Assembly (NCBI GenBank): GCA_018806915.1
Contig: JAGKQI010000091.1
Span: 1,612,001 to 1,676,000, forward strand
Direction: 5' to 3'
DNA length: 64,000 nucleotides
Source of the DNA: Phytophthora colocasiae
Lineage: Eukaryota; Oomycota; Peronosporomycetes; Peronosporales; Peronosporaceae
In this document: positions 20,291 to 30,075 of the stretch, in pieces
How positions within the stretch are numbered: position 1 is the first letter of the stretch
How the letters are laid out: every line of letters starts with the position of its first letter
Position numbers and translations under genes: made by a program
Notes under the pieces: generated by a model
What the model saw: only the letters and a program-made list of their open reading frames with translations
What the model was told of the DNA's origin: nothing
Databases searched by the model: none

Positions 20291-21489
20291 TCAAGGAGTT
20301 TGTCAACACTCGGCAGGTCGTCCAGGCGGACGTTGCCTTCGGCACTGCCATCCACTCCATCAACCAGAGTGTATATCTTCCCACAGCCCTCCTGTGCCTC
20401 GGCCCTCAACGTCACGGATGACTCAGACGCAGAGCGTCTCGCCCAAAGGGCCTTACGGCGTCGTCGTCTAGCCGACGAACGTCCACTCGACGGAGTACGT
20501 GCCGCCGCACAGGTTATGGCCTTGCCCGGCCCAGTGTCAGTGACACTCAGTGAGTGACTCGGTCTACCGCCGACGTCACTAGACGGAGTACGTGCCGCCG
20601 CACAGGTTTCGGCCCCTTCAGGCCCAGTGTCAGTGACACTCAGCGATCCACTCGGTCGATGACCGATGCCGCTCAGCGGAGTACGGGCCGCTGCACAATC
20701 AATGACCGTAACAGGTCCAGTGTCAGAGACACTCAGCGATTTACTTGGTCTACGACCAGCATCGCTCGGCGGGGCCCCACAGTTCACGGCCTGAGAAGGC
20801 CCGATGCCATCGGCATCCAGTGACGGTCCATGACCGGCGTCACTCGGCGGAGTACGTGCCGCCCCACAGGGATTACGTGGGCTTTGCCAACTCGTTGACT
20901 CACTGTGAACCAGCGCTACGCGCTCAACAGGACTGTGGTCCTCACACTCGGTGGTTCCCACTAACTCGGACACACCGACTTCCAGCATCATAGCCGACTC
21001 GGCTCGATGCTCGCGCCTAGCAGAGGTGGGTTCATGACTCGCCAAGGCTCCACTAGGAGAGAAGTGCGTAGCACCTAAGGTCTTCGACCTCCAATCGATC
21101 CATGGCTCGTGGCGCTCCAGCCACGCCATACCAAGGATGAGGTCGTACCTCGCATCCAGATCCAGGACCAAGCAGCGTTCTACGCTATCGAAGTCCAAGA
21201 ACTTCAGCCGCAGGTCCATGGGGACCTTGGCTACCGTGCCACGGACGCCCGTCGCTAGGCGGACAGTGACGGTGGCACCTCTTTGCGCTCGAAGCGCCTC
21301 AGCATATTGCTGACTACCCTCAACGGTGGGGCGTCTGACATAGTTGCCAGACGCTCCCGAATCGATCAACACGATCCATGGCTTCTCAAAGCCCTTCACG
21401 TCCACCTGGACGACCACCAAGCCCTGCTTACTCGCACGTTCCGTGTTCAAGGGCACGGAGCTTCGGGGCTGAGCCCCAGTGCCTCTCAC
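20291..21489 (-). CDS. gypsy copy A protease and repetitive linker
   Basis: The ORF begins near the gag stop and contains the protease active site IVLIDSGASGNYVRR followed by DLILGMAWLERHEPWIDW. A linker follows with about five imperfect copies of a unit of about 35 residues (AARTP, RPSxSLSVTDTGP). Copy B has three. The linker ends in a basic SSARRRRRKAL stretch. The reading then runs into the hAT insertion, so the polyprotein is broken. Confidence 0.8.
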
Positions 21490-21531
21490 GCACTGCGCAA
21501 CTCAGTTCTTCCCCGGTAGACCGCCCCGCGT

Positions 21532-22191
21532 CTACTGGGAGCCGTCGTTTCCCTGGGTAGAGCCCAAAGCGGGACCCGCGGCAGGGTTGCGGCCATTCTG
21601 GCCGGCGCGCTCTTTGCGCAGAGGGCAGTTGGGCCTCAGGTGTGAGGGACCGCCGCATGTATAGCACCGGCGGGTGTTCATACGCTGCACCGCAGCTCGT
21701 AGCTCAGCTACCTCATCTTCAGCATAGCTGAGGTCCATGGGCTCAGGTCCACCGGACACTGTGCCGCTAGCACCGACCCTCGAAAACTTAAAGTTGTGTT
21801 CGGCAATTAATGCCACGCTGACAGCATCTTCGAAGCTGCGGGGGTTCTGACGGAATGCCTCCGTCCTGGCCACGCCAGCTCGTAAGCCTTCCATGAAGCT
21901 GTCGCGGCGACCACCTCAGGTGGGTCGGCAGCCATGCCAGCAATGAGCGTGCGCAGCTCTTGGACATAGTCCACCAGATCCTTCTTGACTCGGAGCAGGG
22001 GTGGCCCCTTTTACATTACGCTGAATGTGCTCAACGAGAGCGTTTTCGCACGAAGCAAATGCCTCCAGGCGCGCGTTGACGGCCTCCGGCTCTTGAGACG
22101 CAACTTCAGGGCCCAACAAGGACGTGAGCTTGTTAAGCGTGTTCCGCCGACTCGGAGTCAAGTGAGCGTATGCTTCTGGCTCCATTCTCAC
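21532..22191 (-). pseudogene. gypsy copy A Gag, internally deleted
   Basis: The start reads [17 protein letters not shown] and [14 protein letters not shown]. It then jumps across a deletion of about 300 bp (compared with copy B) and a frame change to [18 protein letters not shown], the acidic [14 protein letters not shown] helix and a CCHC-type knuckle (CYTCGGPSHLRPNC). Most of the capsid region is lost. Confidence 0.85.
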
Positions 22192-22242
22192 AGAGAAACA
22201 GTCTTCAACTCAGGAGTTGGATTGACTACGAGTGCTACCAGA

Positions 22243-22651
22243 TGCAGCGGGGCTGCGTAGATGTGCACCGCACAGAGGAAGTTTAGTGGACTCGTGGAGT
22301 CCTGCTTGCAAGGCACTAGCCTCTGGTTCTATACAAGAACCCAGTGATCCACTAATTACGGGACTCACACAATCACTGTCCCCTATAACAACGCACTAAC
22401 ACTAATTGTATAAAATGCAAACTGATTTTTATTCGACTTTATTGCCCTAATCCTAAATGTAACGGATTTAGTATCTAACAAACTAAATCCTAATCAAATG
22501 TAATGTGTGGCTCTGAGCTAACCGCCATCAAATGGCTACATATGTGACGTGAGAGATATACGGTGTGTCATACACAGATCTGTGATCTGTATCTTTGGTG
22601 TCTACCACGCTAATGTAGCCATAGCGCCCAGCGCTGTGTAACTCCGTTACA
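22243..22651 (-). repeat. gypsy copy A 5' LTR
   Basis: It matches 15,077-15,485 with about 14 differences. On its inner side the minus strand reads TC then TGGTAGCACTCGTAGTC, the likely primer site; the tRNA is not identified. Confidence 0.9.
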
Positions 22652-22863
22652 TGTTGGATGTGAAACGAGCGCAAAGCGCGTCGTCGGGTGTTGTGATGAG
22701 ATATTTTGACAATTTGAAAGCCGTGTGCACCGAACACGATCTCCTGGACAAACCAGAATGCATCTGGAACTGAGATGAAACTGGGATCTGTCGGCAGCGG
22801 TGAACGCGAGAGAACGTGAGAGGATAACGCCGTGCTAAATCACAAAATGCGGTTAAATGAGCT
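22652..22863 (+). pseudogene. pogo/jerky-like DDE transposase, middle part
   Basis: Starting directly after the second TGTTG, the reading continues from the first part: LDVKRAQSASSGVVMRYFDNLKAVC, LLDKPECIWN, a TGA, then DETG. The IWN-DETG sequence with its Asp is the first catalytic motif of pogo/jerky-type DDE_1 transposases. The gene is cut at 22,863 by the inversion junction. If 22,863 is joined to 12,619 (minus) the same frame reads YEHASL, which could be the next conserved block; this is inference. Confidence 0.6.
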
Positions 22864-23750
22864 GGAGCGAAATATGTAGTTAAATTCGTTGATACATGAC
22901 ACTCGCGTTTTTTGCATGTGTACCTCATTAAGGCGAAGTCCAACGTTTTTGCCAAGTTCATGGAGTACAAGCAATTGGTTCGGGTTTTGCCTCCGTAGCG
23001 ATAATGGCGGCGAATATTTGAACAAGCGTTTTGGAATTCTTTGCGGCGCATGGCATTGTCCGCCAGACATCTACACCTCACACACCTTAGCAAAATGAAG
23101 TAGCGGAGCGTATGAAACGTACATTGCTGGAAATGGCTCGGTCCATGTTGTATCATCGAAGGTTGGGACGTGAATGGTGGGGTGATGCAATAAACACGGC
23201 CGTCTACATCCTCAATCGTGTTCCAAATACGGCGCGGCCACAGGCAACCTCATACGAGGTGTTTACAGGACTCAAACCAGACCTTAAGCATTTGCGAGTA
23301 TTTGGGGCGAAGGGTTTTGTCCATGTGGACAAGTCACGACGCAGCAAATGGGATGCACGGGCTCACCCGTGTGTATTCCTTGGATATCGAAAGCGTATCG
23401 AGTTTGGGACTGTGATGATAATCGAGTGGTGACGACGAGAACAGTCTCGTTTGATGAACATCCTGTGGATGGGTATCAAATAGTGATTCACGTCTCCAAA
23501 CAAGATCACTTGGTGATTAACGATGATGTGAACCCAGAGCATCCGAGGTCATTTTCTGGAAGTAATGAGGACGTTGAAATGGCAGAAGATGCTAGTGGCC
23601 CTGTCGACATGGAAGTTGACCCCGCTCCAGGGTGGTCATCTCATATACAGGGTGGTGATAATGAGTTGTCTCGTAGAGGGGGAGATGAAGGCAGTAATCT
23701 CAACAACTCACACTCACGCCATCATATCAATCATCAGAAGTAATCCTGTC
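22864..23750 (+). pseudogene. copia integrase
   Basis: Across shifting frames one reads AKYVVKFVDT, YLIKAKSNVFAKFMEYKQLV, LRSDNGGEYLNKRF, then HTP-QNEVAERMKRTLLEM. These carry the second Asp and the Glu of the D,D,E active site. A long intact stretch follows from 23,112 to 23,432 (WWGDAINTAVYILNRVPN, HLRVFGAKGFVHVDK). At least three frame changes lie before 23,100. Confidence 0.8.
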
Positions 23751-24287
23751 GTCATTTTGTCAGTTAACGCGTTATGGAGATCTTCCACGAAGTGACAATC
23801 TGGTATGTGGACCGACTAGAGCTCGTCAAATTCGAATTTCCTATCAGCAACAGCCACACCTGGAGGCAGGGTCACCACGCGCTGGTTTGCAAACATCACC
23901 AAGTTACCGCGCGTTACCGCCTATTCAAGATCCGACTTCTAGTGATGAGAACGGACCGCTGCTACTGGAGAACGGTGAGAGCCGTAACAATAACACGTCT
24001 ACAAATTGCTACAGTTCAGATGGAAGCATTGATGAGCCTGGCTCCAAACGGCCACGAATTAATGATGGATACGAGATTGCTCATGCTGCTGCCGAAGCTG
24101 TCCCTAACTCTTTCAAGGAGGCGATGAAATCTTCTGAAGCCAACAAATGGAAAGAAGCTTGTCGAGCTGAAATTCGAGCGCACATTCGGAACCACACTTA
24201 GGGGGAATTTGGTGTATCGACCGCAAGGGGCCCGGGTACCGGCCATAAGTGGTTTTTCGCACTGAAACGAGATGAACATCATCAGGT

Positions 24288-24987
24288 TCAAAGCGCGATT
24301 GGTTGCTCTTGGGTGCTTTCAAGCATTTGGAGTTGATTATACGACAACCTGCTGGCCTGTTGCAAGCTCAACACTGTGCGGATTTTGTTGGCTCTTTGTT
24401 GCCAACTTGGATATGAGGTGAAGCAATATGACGTCGAAACTGCGTTTCTGAATGGTGATCTAGAGGAGGAAGTGTACATGACGATACCAGAAGGAATCCA
24501 AGTAAAGGATGGTATGGTGTGCCGACTTCGCCAAAGTCTTTACGGTCTAAAGCAGTCTGCTGCGGTATGGTACAAAACGATTCACCGGGTGATTATTTTA
24601 ATGGGAATCACACAAGGTCGATCGGATCCTTGTCTGTTTGTTCGCGCCGGGCCCAATGGCGCAGTCTTCGTTGTGCTGTATGTCGATGATCTGCTAATTG
24701 GCTGTGCGGACCCAGTGGAGGCGCGGAGCATTGCGACGAATTTGAGTGCTCAGTTTCGACTGAAATCTCTAGGAGATGCACACTTCATCCTCGGAATGGA
24801 GGAGCAGTACGATATTAGGAAGGGGGGGGGCTGTTCGTCCAGCACGCGCAATATATCTCAAGAATGCTCCAAAGATTTGGACAAGATGAAGCGTTTGCAG
24901 TTTGAAACCCGTGTATTATTGGTCAAGACCTACGTGCAAGCGATGATCACCCACGCCTGGATGCCAAGAAGCCCTATCGCGAATTAA
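24288..24987 (+). pseudogene. copia reverse transcriptase
   Basis: The reading RFKARLVALGCFQ, then (24,376 on) VKQYDVETAFLNGDLEEEVYM, LRQSLYGLKQSAAVWYK and FVVLYVDDLLIGC gives the standard copia RT with the YVDD box. A run of eight or nine G at about 24,822-24,830 breaks the frame just after HFILGME. Catalytic residues are present. Confidence 0.85.
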
Positions 24988-24995
24988 TTGGGTCA

Positions 24996-25541
24996 TTGCT
25001 ATATGTGGCAAATGCTACCCGACCTGATATTTGCGTTGCAGTCAGTATGCTGTCTCAATACCTCGAAGATCCACGTGAAATACATTGGAAGGCTGCAGTG
25101 CGCGTATTGCGCTACCTTAAAGGGACTGCTCATGATGGGATCCAGTACAAGCGGGAACACAAGTTCAAAATGCAGGCATTTAGCGACGCCAATTGGGGAA
25201 GCGACTTTGCGACTCGACGTTCAACGTCTGGGGTTTTGGTGCAAACATGTGGTGGTCCAGTTGTATTCAAGGCGAAGAAACAAACGACAGTCGCGCTATC
25301 TTCAGCTGAGGCTGAGTACATGGCACTCGCAGTCACGGTGCAAGCGGTGTTATGGGCGCGACAGTTGCTAAATGAGATGTCTGTGAAAGTTTCCGGTGTG
25401 ACAAAGGTTATGGTGGACAACAAAGCCGCGATAAGCATGGCAATCAACAGTGCATATACTCCACGTGCTAACCACATCGACCTTCGCGTGCACTTTATCC
25501 GAGACCATGTTGAAAACAAGATATCGCCGTTGAGCTCGTGA
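24996..25541 (+). CDS. copia RNase H
   Basis: The 181-codon ORF has the connection (PDICVAVSMLSQYLEDP, RVLRYLKGT) and RNase H motifs FSDANWGSDFATRRSTSG, SSAEAEYMAL and VMVDNKAAISMA, supplying the D-E-D triad. Its tail (HIDLRVHFIRDHVE) is the usual end of copia pol, and the stop lies 144 bp before the 3' LTR. Confidence 0.88.
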   Translation: MLYVANATRPDICVAVSMLSQYLEDPREIHWKAAVRVLRYLKGTAHDGIQYKREHKFKMQAFSDANWGSDFATRRSTSGVLVQTCGGPVVFKAKKQTTVALSSAEAEYMALAVTVQAVLWARQLLNEMSVKVSGVTKVMVDNKAAISMAINSAYTPRANHIDLRVHFIRDHVENKISPLSS

Positions 25542-25684
25542 AATCTACGCTCCAGTTAGCTGATTATCTTACAAAGCCTCTTCCTACTCCTCAATTTGCT
25601 ACCCTAGTAAAATCAAGTGTGTCGTAGCAACGGAGCAAGGAGTGCAAGTTGACTCAACTTGCACTGCTTGCTGATGAGGGGGAG

Positions 25685-25898
25685 TGATGAATTCATGCGC
25701 ACTGTCACTAATTGTGAGCTGTACATAAAGGCTACTTGCCTAAGAGTGATGATCAGTGAACATTCCAGAATGTCTTGAGGTCATTTTAGTGTTCTAGAAG
25801 GCATAGCACAAGTGTAGGAACAGCAAAACACACTTTTGGTAAATCCAACCACTCTCCTTTTTACACTGCATCGCACAAGAGAGTTTAAGAGCGTTTTA
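25685..25898 (+). repeat. copia 3' LTR (214 bp)
   Basis: It begins TGATGAATTC after a purine tract (GATGAGGGGGAG) and ends GCGTTTTA, followed by the 5-bp duplication AGTGT. It aligns along its full length with the inverted LTR at 14,171-14,383. Confidence 0.88.
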
Positions 25899-25903
25899 AG
25901 TGT

Positions 25904-26390
25904 TGCCCGCAACTGATTCAAGACCAGATCCGTTCCGTATCTGTTCCAAATTCAAATCTACCCATTATTTGTATGCTGTGATGCTAGCTTTGTACGTTAA
26001 TCTGAAAGGACTGGTAAACGTTTATACGATAGATCACCGCCAGAGCGCACATTTGGCGTGTTCCGGTTCATCGCCACCGCCCGTACGTGGAGCCATAGGA
26101 CGTCTATACGTGCGCGCAGGAATTACACGAAAAATACAGTGATTTCTCGGCCTTTTCGACAACGAGTGCTTATTGACTTTCATTTCTGACTACAAGAATG
26201 ATTTTAGTACGATCATCTACGGCGTCGGGTATGGAACGATCTTGTCGCAATCTTCTCGCTCTCTTGTGAGCAAGAAGATAGTTTGGTAGCACTTATACAG
26301 AGAAAGTCTTAATTCAGTTTTGTAGTGCCCGAGATTTCCTCTCGTGGTCACCTGGGGTTGATGCCGCTTCCACTCATTTTTTCAACAATG
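25904..26390. other. No gene seen
   Basis: Non-coding flank of the copia element. About 36 bp at its start occur inverted at 11,174-11,209. Confidence 0.4.
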
Positions 26391-27210
26391 TTATTCAGAA
26401 CTTCGATATTGTTTGATGAACTGCGCGCCAGTCTGTAAACAACCGGTGGGGTGAGCTTTCGCAAACTGGAGTCTGACAACGCACAGTTCGCAGAAACGAT
26501 GGGGGTCTTCATTTTGTCCAGTCTGTGTTGTATTGAATAAACTGGCGCATTTTGAATTGGGATCCTTGTCGAAAGCTGTGAACAAATGCTGGATCGTAGC
26601 TTTCAGGCTTCTCTTTTTGAAGCGAGACCCACACGCGCTGTCTTCAGAGACCATCGCGATAAATGCGTCGCCAACTTCACCGAAAGCGGTGTCCGCTTTC
26701 GACACATTCGCAAATCTAGTCTTGTGCCTGATATCGTGGAAACGCCGTCGAGAACGTATCCCGTCACCTCTGCAGGATCGAGATGCATCGCACGCTCTAC
26801 CCAGATCTGTCACGAGTTTATTTGAGAACCTCGCGAGTTACTGAAGACGGAGTGCTGCAAGGAACGGCAGTGCAGGCAACGTGAAGTGTAAATCAACGAG
26901 GCTCGGACATCGGCAAGAAACAAGGGTAAATGTTAGAAATGCATTTTAACGGAAATGGCGGCTAGTGCTGGAGAATGAGCAGACACGCTCTTTCTGGAAT
27001 CTAATGAGAAAAGTCGACTACTGCTCTGGCCAAGCATACGTGGATCGCTTGTGTCGTTCTTGCTTGACAACCTCATTATCTTCTCCGAGATGTGGGAGTC
27101 TCCGACCACGCCTACATCTGTGCTGAAGACGCGGTTTGAAGAGGCAACAATGACGTCGCAACCCCCTTTCGGTGGGTCACTAAGGATCGGGTACCCGCGG
27201 GCTGTTTGAA
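26391..27210. pseudogene. Scrambled copy of an unidentified repeated gene (also at 47.3-47.6 kb)
   Basis: The minus-strand ORF 26,391-26,813 ends FAKAHPTGCLQTGAQFIKQYRSSE with EVLNNIVEKMSGS just beyond in another frame. The plus strand at 27,035-27,210 reads SFLLDNLIIFSEMWESP. Both pieces have homologues in a row on the plus strand at 47,380-47,590. The two parts here are in opposite orientations, so this copy is rearranged. I do not recognise the family. Confidence 0.45.
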
Positions 27211-28604
27211 GAGTACGGACCCGGACGGGGTGCACGAAGACTAGACTAGTAGTAGAAGAGTAGACGAGAGTGTAAAATGCAAAAGTTCTTGTTCTGGCTT
27301 GTTGTTCAGCAGGTAAATTCGAGACTGACTAGATTCACGCGAGGTCTTGACCAGCACTTGTAGGGACGACACACCTCCAATCCAACTTTGATGACCTAGA
27401 GACCGAGAGGCGACGTCCGTCCTCAGCACGAAGAACACGCAAGAGGTACTTAGTACCTTCGAACAGAGTACCACGGAAGTGGACCTCGGACAGTACACTA
27501 GGCCCACCGGCCACTTCAGTCACTTCAGTGTCTGGACGCACAATGCCCAGCACCGTGGTGAACTCGAAGTCGACAATGTCGACGGACAAGAAGCACAACC
27601 GAAGCTGGTTCACACGTAGAATTCCCGGGTACGGGACATATTCCCCGACCAAAACGTTGAACGTCCTCGTTCAACTCGGTAGGGCTTCTTGCCCAGGCGA
27701 CACTGGCCTTAGAGCTCACCGCAGTAAAGAGACAGTCGAAGTAATTGAACCACTCGAAACGCATAGGTAGTGGATCAGGCAGGAAGTAGCAGAGTATCGG
27801 GCAGGATAGATCAAAGCAGGGTGAATATTCCGCACGGCCGGACCGAACAATTCACATTCAAGAGGTCCCCCACAGTCAGGATCACTTCACACTTCAACTT
27901 CGAACTCGCAATTACCGTTAAGGGTAGAAGGAGTAGTCGATGTCGCTTGAACAGGATAGAGTACTTCCCTCGAAAAACAGGTAGTCACTTGGAGTAGTAG
28001 TAGTGGCCCAGAATCCTTGTCAAAGAGAATCATCTGGTATTGTCAGGACACGGCTTCCATAAGCCTCAGTGAGACATCGAAGAGAGACCCTCCGCCTCCA
28101 GAAGAAACGCTTCTCGAAGTCACTTCACCAAGCAGTCTCACGACACTCGGTGTCTTATCCAGGTAGATGTCCCAAGTACATGTAGCTCGATCAGTCACTC
28201 ATCCCTTTCCAAGTAGCTCAACCAGTCACTCATCACGAAGTAGATGTCAGAAGTACATCGATCGGTTACTCATCACGAAGTAGATGTTCCAAGTAGCTTC
28301 GTTCATCATAGCCAATAAGTACAGCACTAGTCACGTCCCGCATGAGGGTCAAAGTCGCTTCTCCGTGTGGGCTCCTCACACACATAGGGATTGAGTCAGT
28401 GTCAGCATTTCACTTCAACATGAGTTCCACTTAGTAGTCGATTTCACTCTCAGCGCCGGTGTTTCGCTGTAGCAGCAAATAGCCAGGGTTCCACATCGAG
28501 TTCGGACTGCCGTGAGTAGGTCGGACAGGTCACTTCGAATTCAAGTAGCACATCTACTCCAGCCATGGTTCACTTCGAATCCGAGGTCCAAGTAACTCGG
28601 TCAG
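27211..28604. other. Degenerate sequence with diffuse short repeats; no supported gene
   Basis: Short minus-strand ORFs at 27,241-27,764 (for example VGEYVPYPGILRVNQLRL) have no recognised domain. 28,140-28,345 repeats units like CAGTCACTCATC and AAGTAGATGT. The same style of sequence resumes at 36,398 beyond gypsy copy B, so copy B has probably split an older repeat. Confidence 0.4.
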
Positions 28605-29016
28605 TGTAACGGGGTTACACGGTGCTGTGCGCCTTGGCTACAATAGGTGTGGTATACACCATCCAGGTCACAAGTCACAGATCCGTGTACGACACATAGT
28701 GTTTCTCACACGTCACATATGTAGCCAGTTGCTGGCTGTTAGCTCAGAGCCACACATTGCATTTGATTAGGATTTAGTATGTTAGATACTAAATCCGTTA
28801 CATTCAGGATTAGGGCAATAAAATAAATAAAAATCAGTTTGCATTTTACATAATTAGTGTTAGTTCCTTTATTATAGGGACACTGATTGTGAGAGTCCCG
28901 TATTTAGTGGACTACTTGGTTCTTGTATAGAACCGAAGGCTAGTGCCTTGCAAGCAGGACTCTACGAGTCAACCAAACTTCCTCTGTGCCGTGCACACCT
29001 ACGCAGCCCCGCTGCA
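28605..29016 (+). repeat. gypsy copy B 5' LTR
   Basis: TGTAACGGGG to GCTGCA, 412 bp. The inner side reads TC then TGGTAGCACTTGTAGTC, the likely primer site (29,019-29,035). Confidence 0.93.
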
Positions 29017-29075
29017 TCTGGTAGCACTTGTAGTCAATCCAACTCCTGAGTTGAAGACTGTTTCTCTGTGAGAAT

Positions 29076-30037
29076 GGAGCCAGAAGCATACGCTCACTTG
29101 ACTCCGAGTCAGCGGGACACGCTTAACAAGCTTACGTCCTTGCTGCCCTGAAGGTATGGCGCACCTTGCGTCTCAAGGGCCGGAGGCCGCGCGCCTGGAG
29201 GCATTTGCCTCGTACGAGAACGCTCTCGTTGAGCACATTCAGTGGAATGTAAAAGGAGTTAATCCCGCTCCGAGAGCTAAGCCCGTCACGCTCAGCGTGA
29301 AGACCTTTCACGGGCACGAAGGAGAGAACCTCCTATTGTGGACCCGAGAGGTCGAAATGGCCATGGGGGCCGCTATGCTTCAGTTGGAAGGCCAACGCGT
29401 GGCGTTCGCCATCTCTAAGCTCGAAGGTCGAGCACGAGAATGGGCCTTGACGTCTGGGACGTCGGTAGAAATGGCCTTCCCCACTTGGCGTGAGCTTAAG
29501 GCCAAACTTACGCAAGTATTTGCTCCACCTAACCAGGCGTATCGCGTGCGGTCACGCTTCCTCGCTTGCCGACAGGGCAAGAAGGACCTGGTGGACTATG
29601 TCCAAGAGCTGCGCACGCTCATTGCCGGCATGGCTGCCGATCCTCTACCTGAGGTGGTCACTGTGACTATCTTCATGGAAGGTCTGAGAGCTGGCGTGGC
29701 CAGGACGGAGGCATTCCGTCAGAATCCTCGCACCTTCGAGGACGCTGTTAGCGTGGCATTGAATGCTGAACAGAACTTTAAGTTGTCGAGGGTCGGTGCT
29801 AACAGCACAGGGTCCGGGGGACCCGAGCCCATGGACCTCAGCTATGCTGAAGATGAAGTAGCCGAGCTACGAGCTGCGGTGCAGCGTATGAGCACTCGTC
29901 GGTGCTACACGTGTGGTAGTCCCACACACCTGAGGCCCAACTGCCCTCTGCGCAAAGAGCGCGCCGGCCAGACTGGCCGCAACCCTGCCGCGAGTCCCGC
30001 TTCGGGCTCTGCCCAGGGAAACGACGGCTCCCAGTAG
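29076..30037 (+). CDS. gypsy copy B Gag
   Basis: An ATG at 29,076 starts [19 protein letters not shown], but a TGA follows near 29,150. A one-frame change leads into the 293-codon ORF from 29,156. That ORF has a Retrotrans_gag capsid region ([53 protein letters not shown]), an acidic helix ([17 protein letters not shown]) and a zinc knuckle [14 protein letters not shown]. It ends 38 bp before the pol ORF. Confidence 0.88.
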
Positions 30038-30075
30038 ACGCGGGGCGGTCTACTGGGGAAGAACTGAGTTCTGCA

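Larger units (their letters stand above)
15077..22651 (-). mobile_element. Ty3/gypsy retrotransposon copy A (chromodomain type), complete with LTRs and target duplication
   Basis: Two 409-bp LTRs (15,077-15,485 and 22,243-22,651) flank gag, protease, a deleted RT, RNase H, integrase and a chromodomain on the minus strand. Both ends are flanked by TGTTG on the plus strand (15,072-15,076 and 22,652-22,656). By eye the LTRs differ at about 14 positions (about 3.4%), far more than in copy B. The element has lost about 300 bp of gag and about 440 bp of RT and carries a 715-bp hAT-type insertion. It cannot be autonomous. Confidence 0.92.
22864..25898 (+). mobile_element. Ty1/copia retrotransposon, 3' part
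   Basis: This starts inside the integrase (GAKYVVKFVD), the next codons after KPLLKG at 12,620. It runs through integrase, RT and RNase H, then a purine tract and the 3' LTR. The following 5 bp (25,899-25,903) are AGTGT, identical to the flank of the 5' LTR at 14,384. Several frame changes and stops mark it as inactive. Confidence 0.9.

Noticed and set aside
26141..26165. A 13-base match to the start of U2 snRNA (TTCTCGGCCTTTT).
   Set aside because: The rest of the U2 sequence, the branch-binding region and the Sm site do not follow; probably chance or a very short relic.
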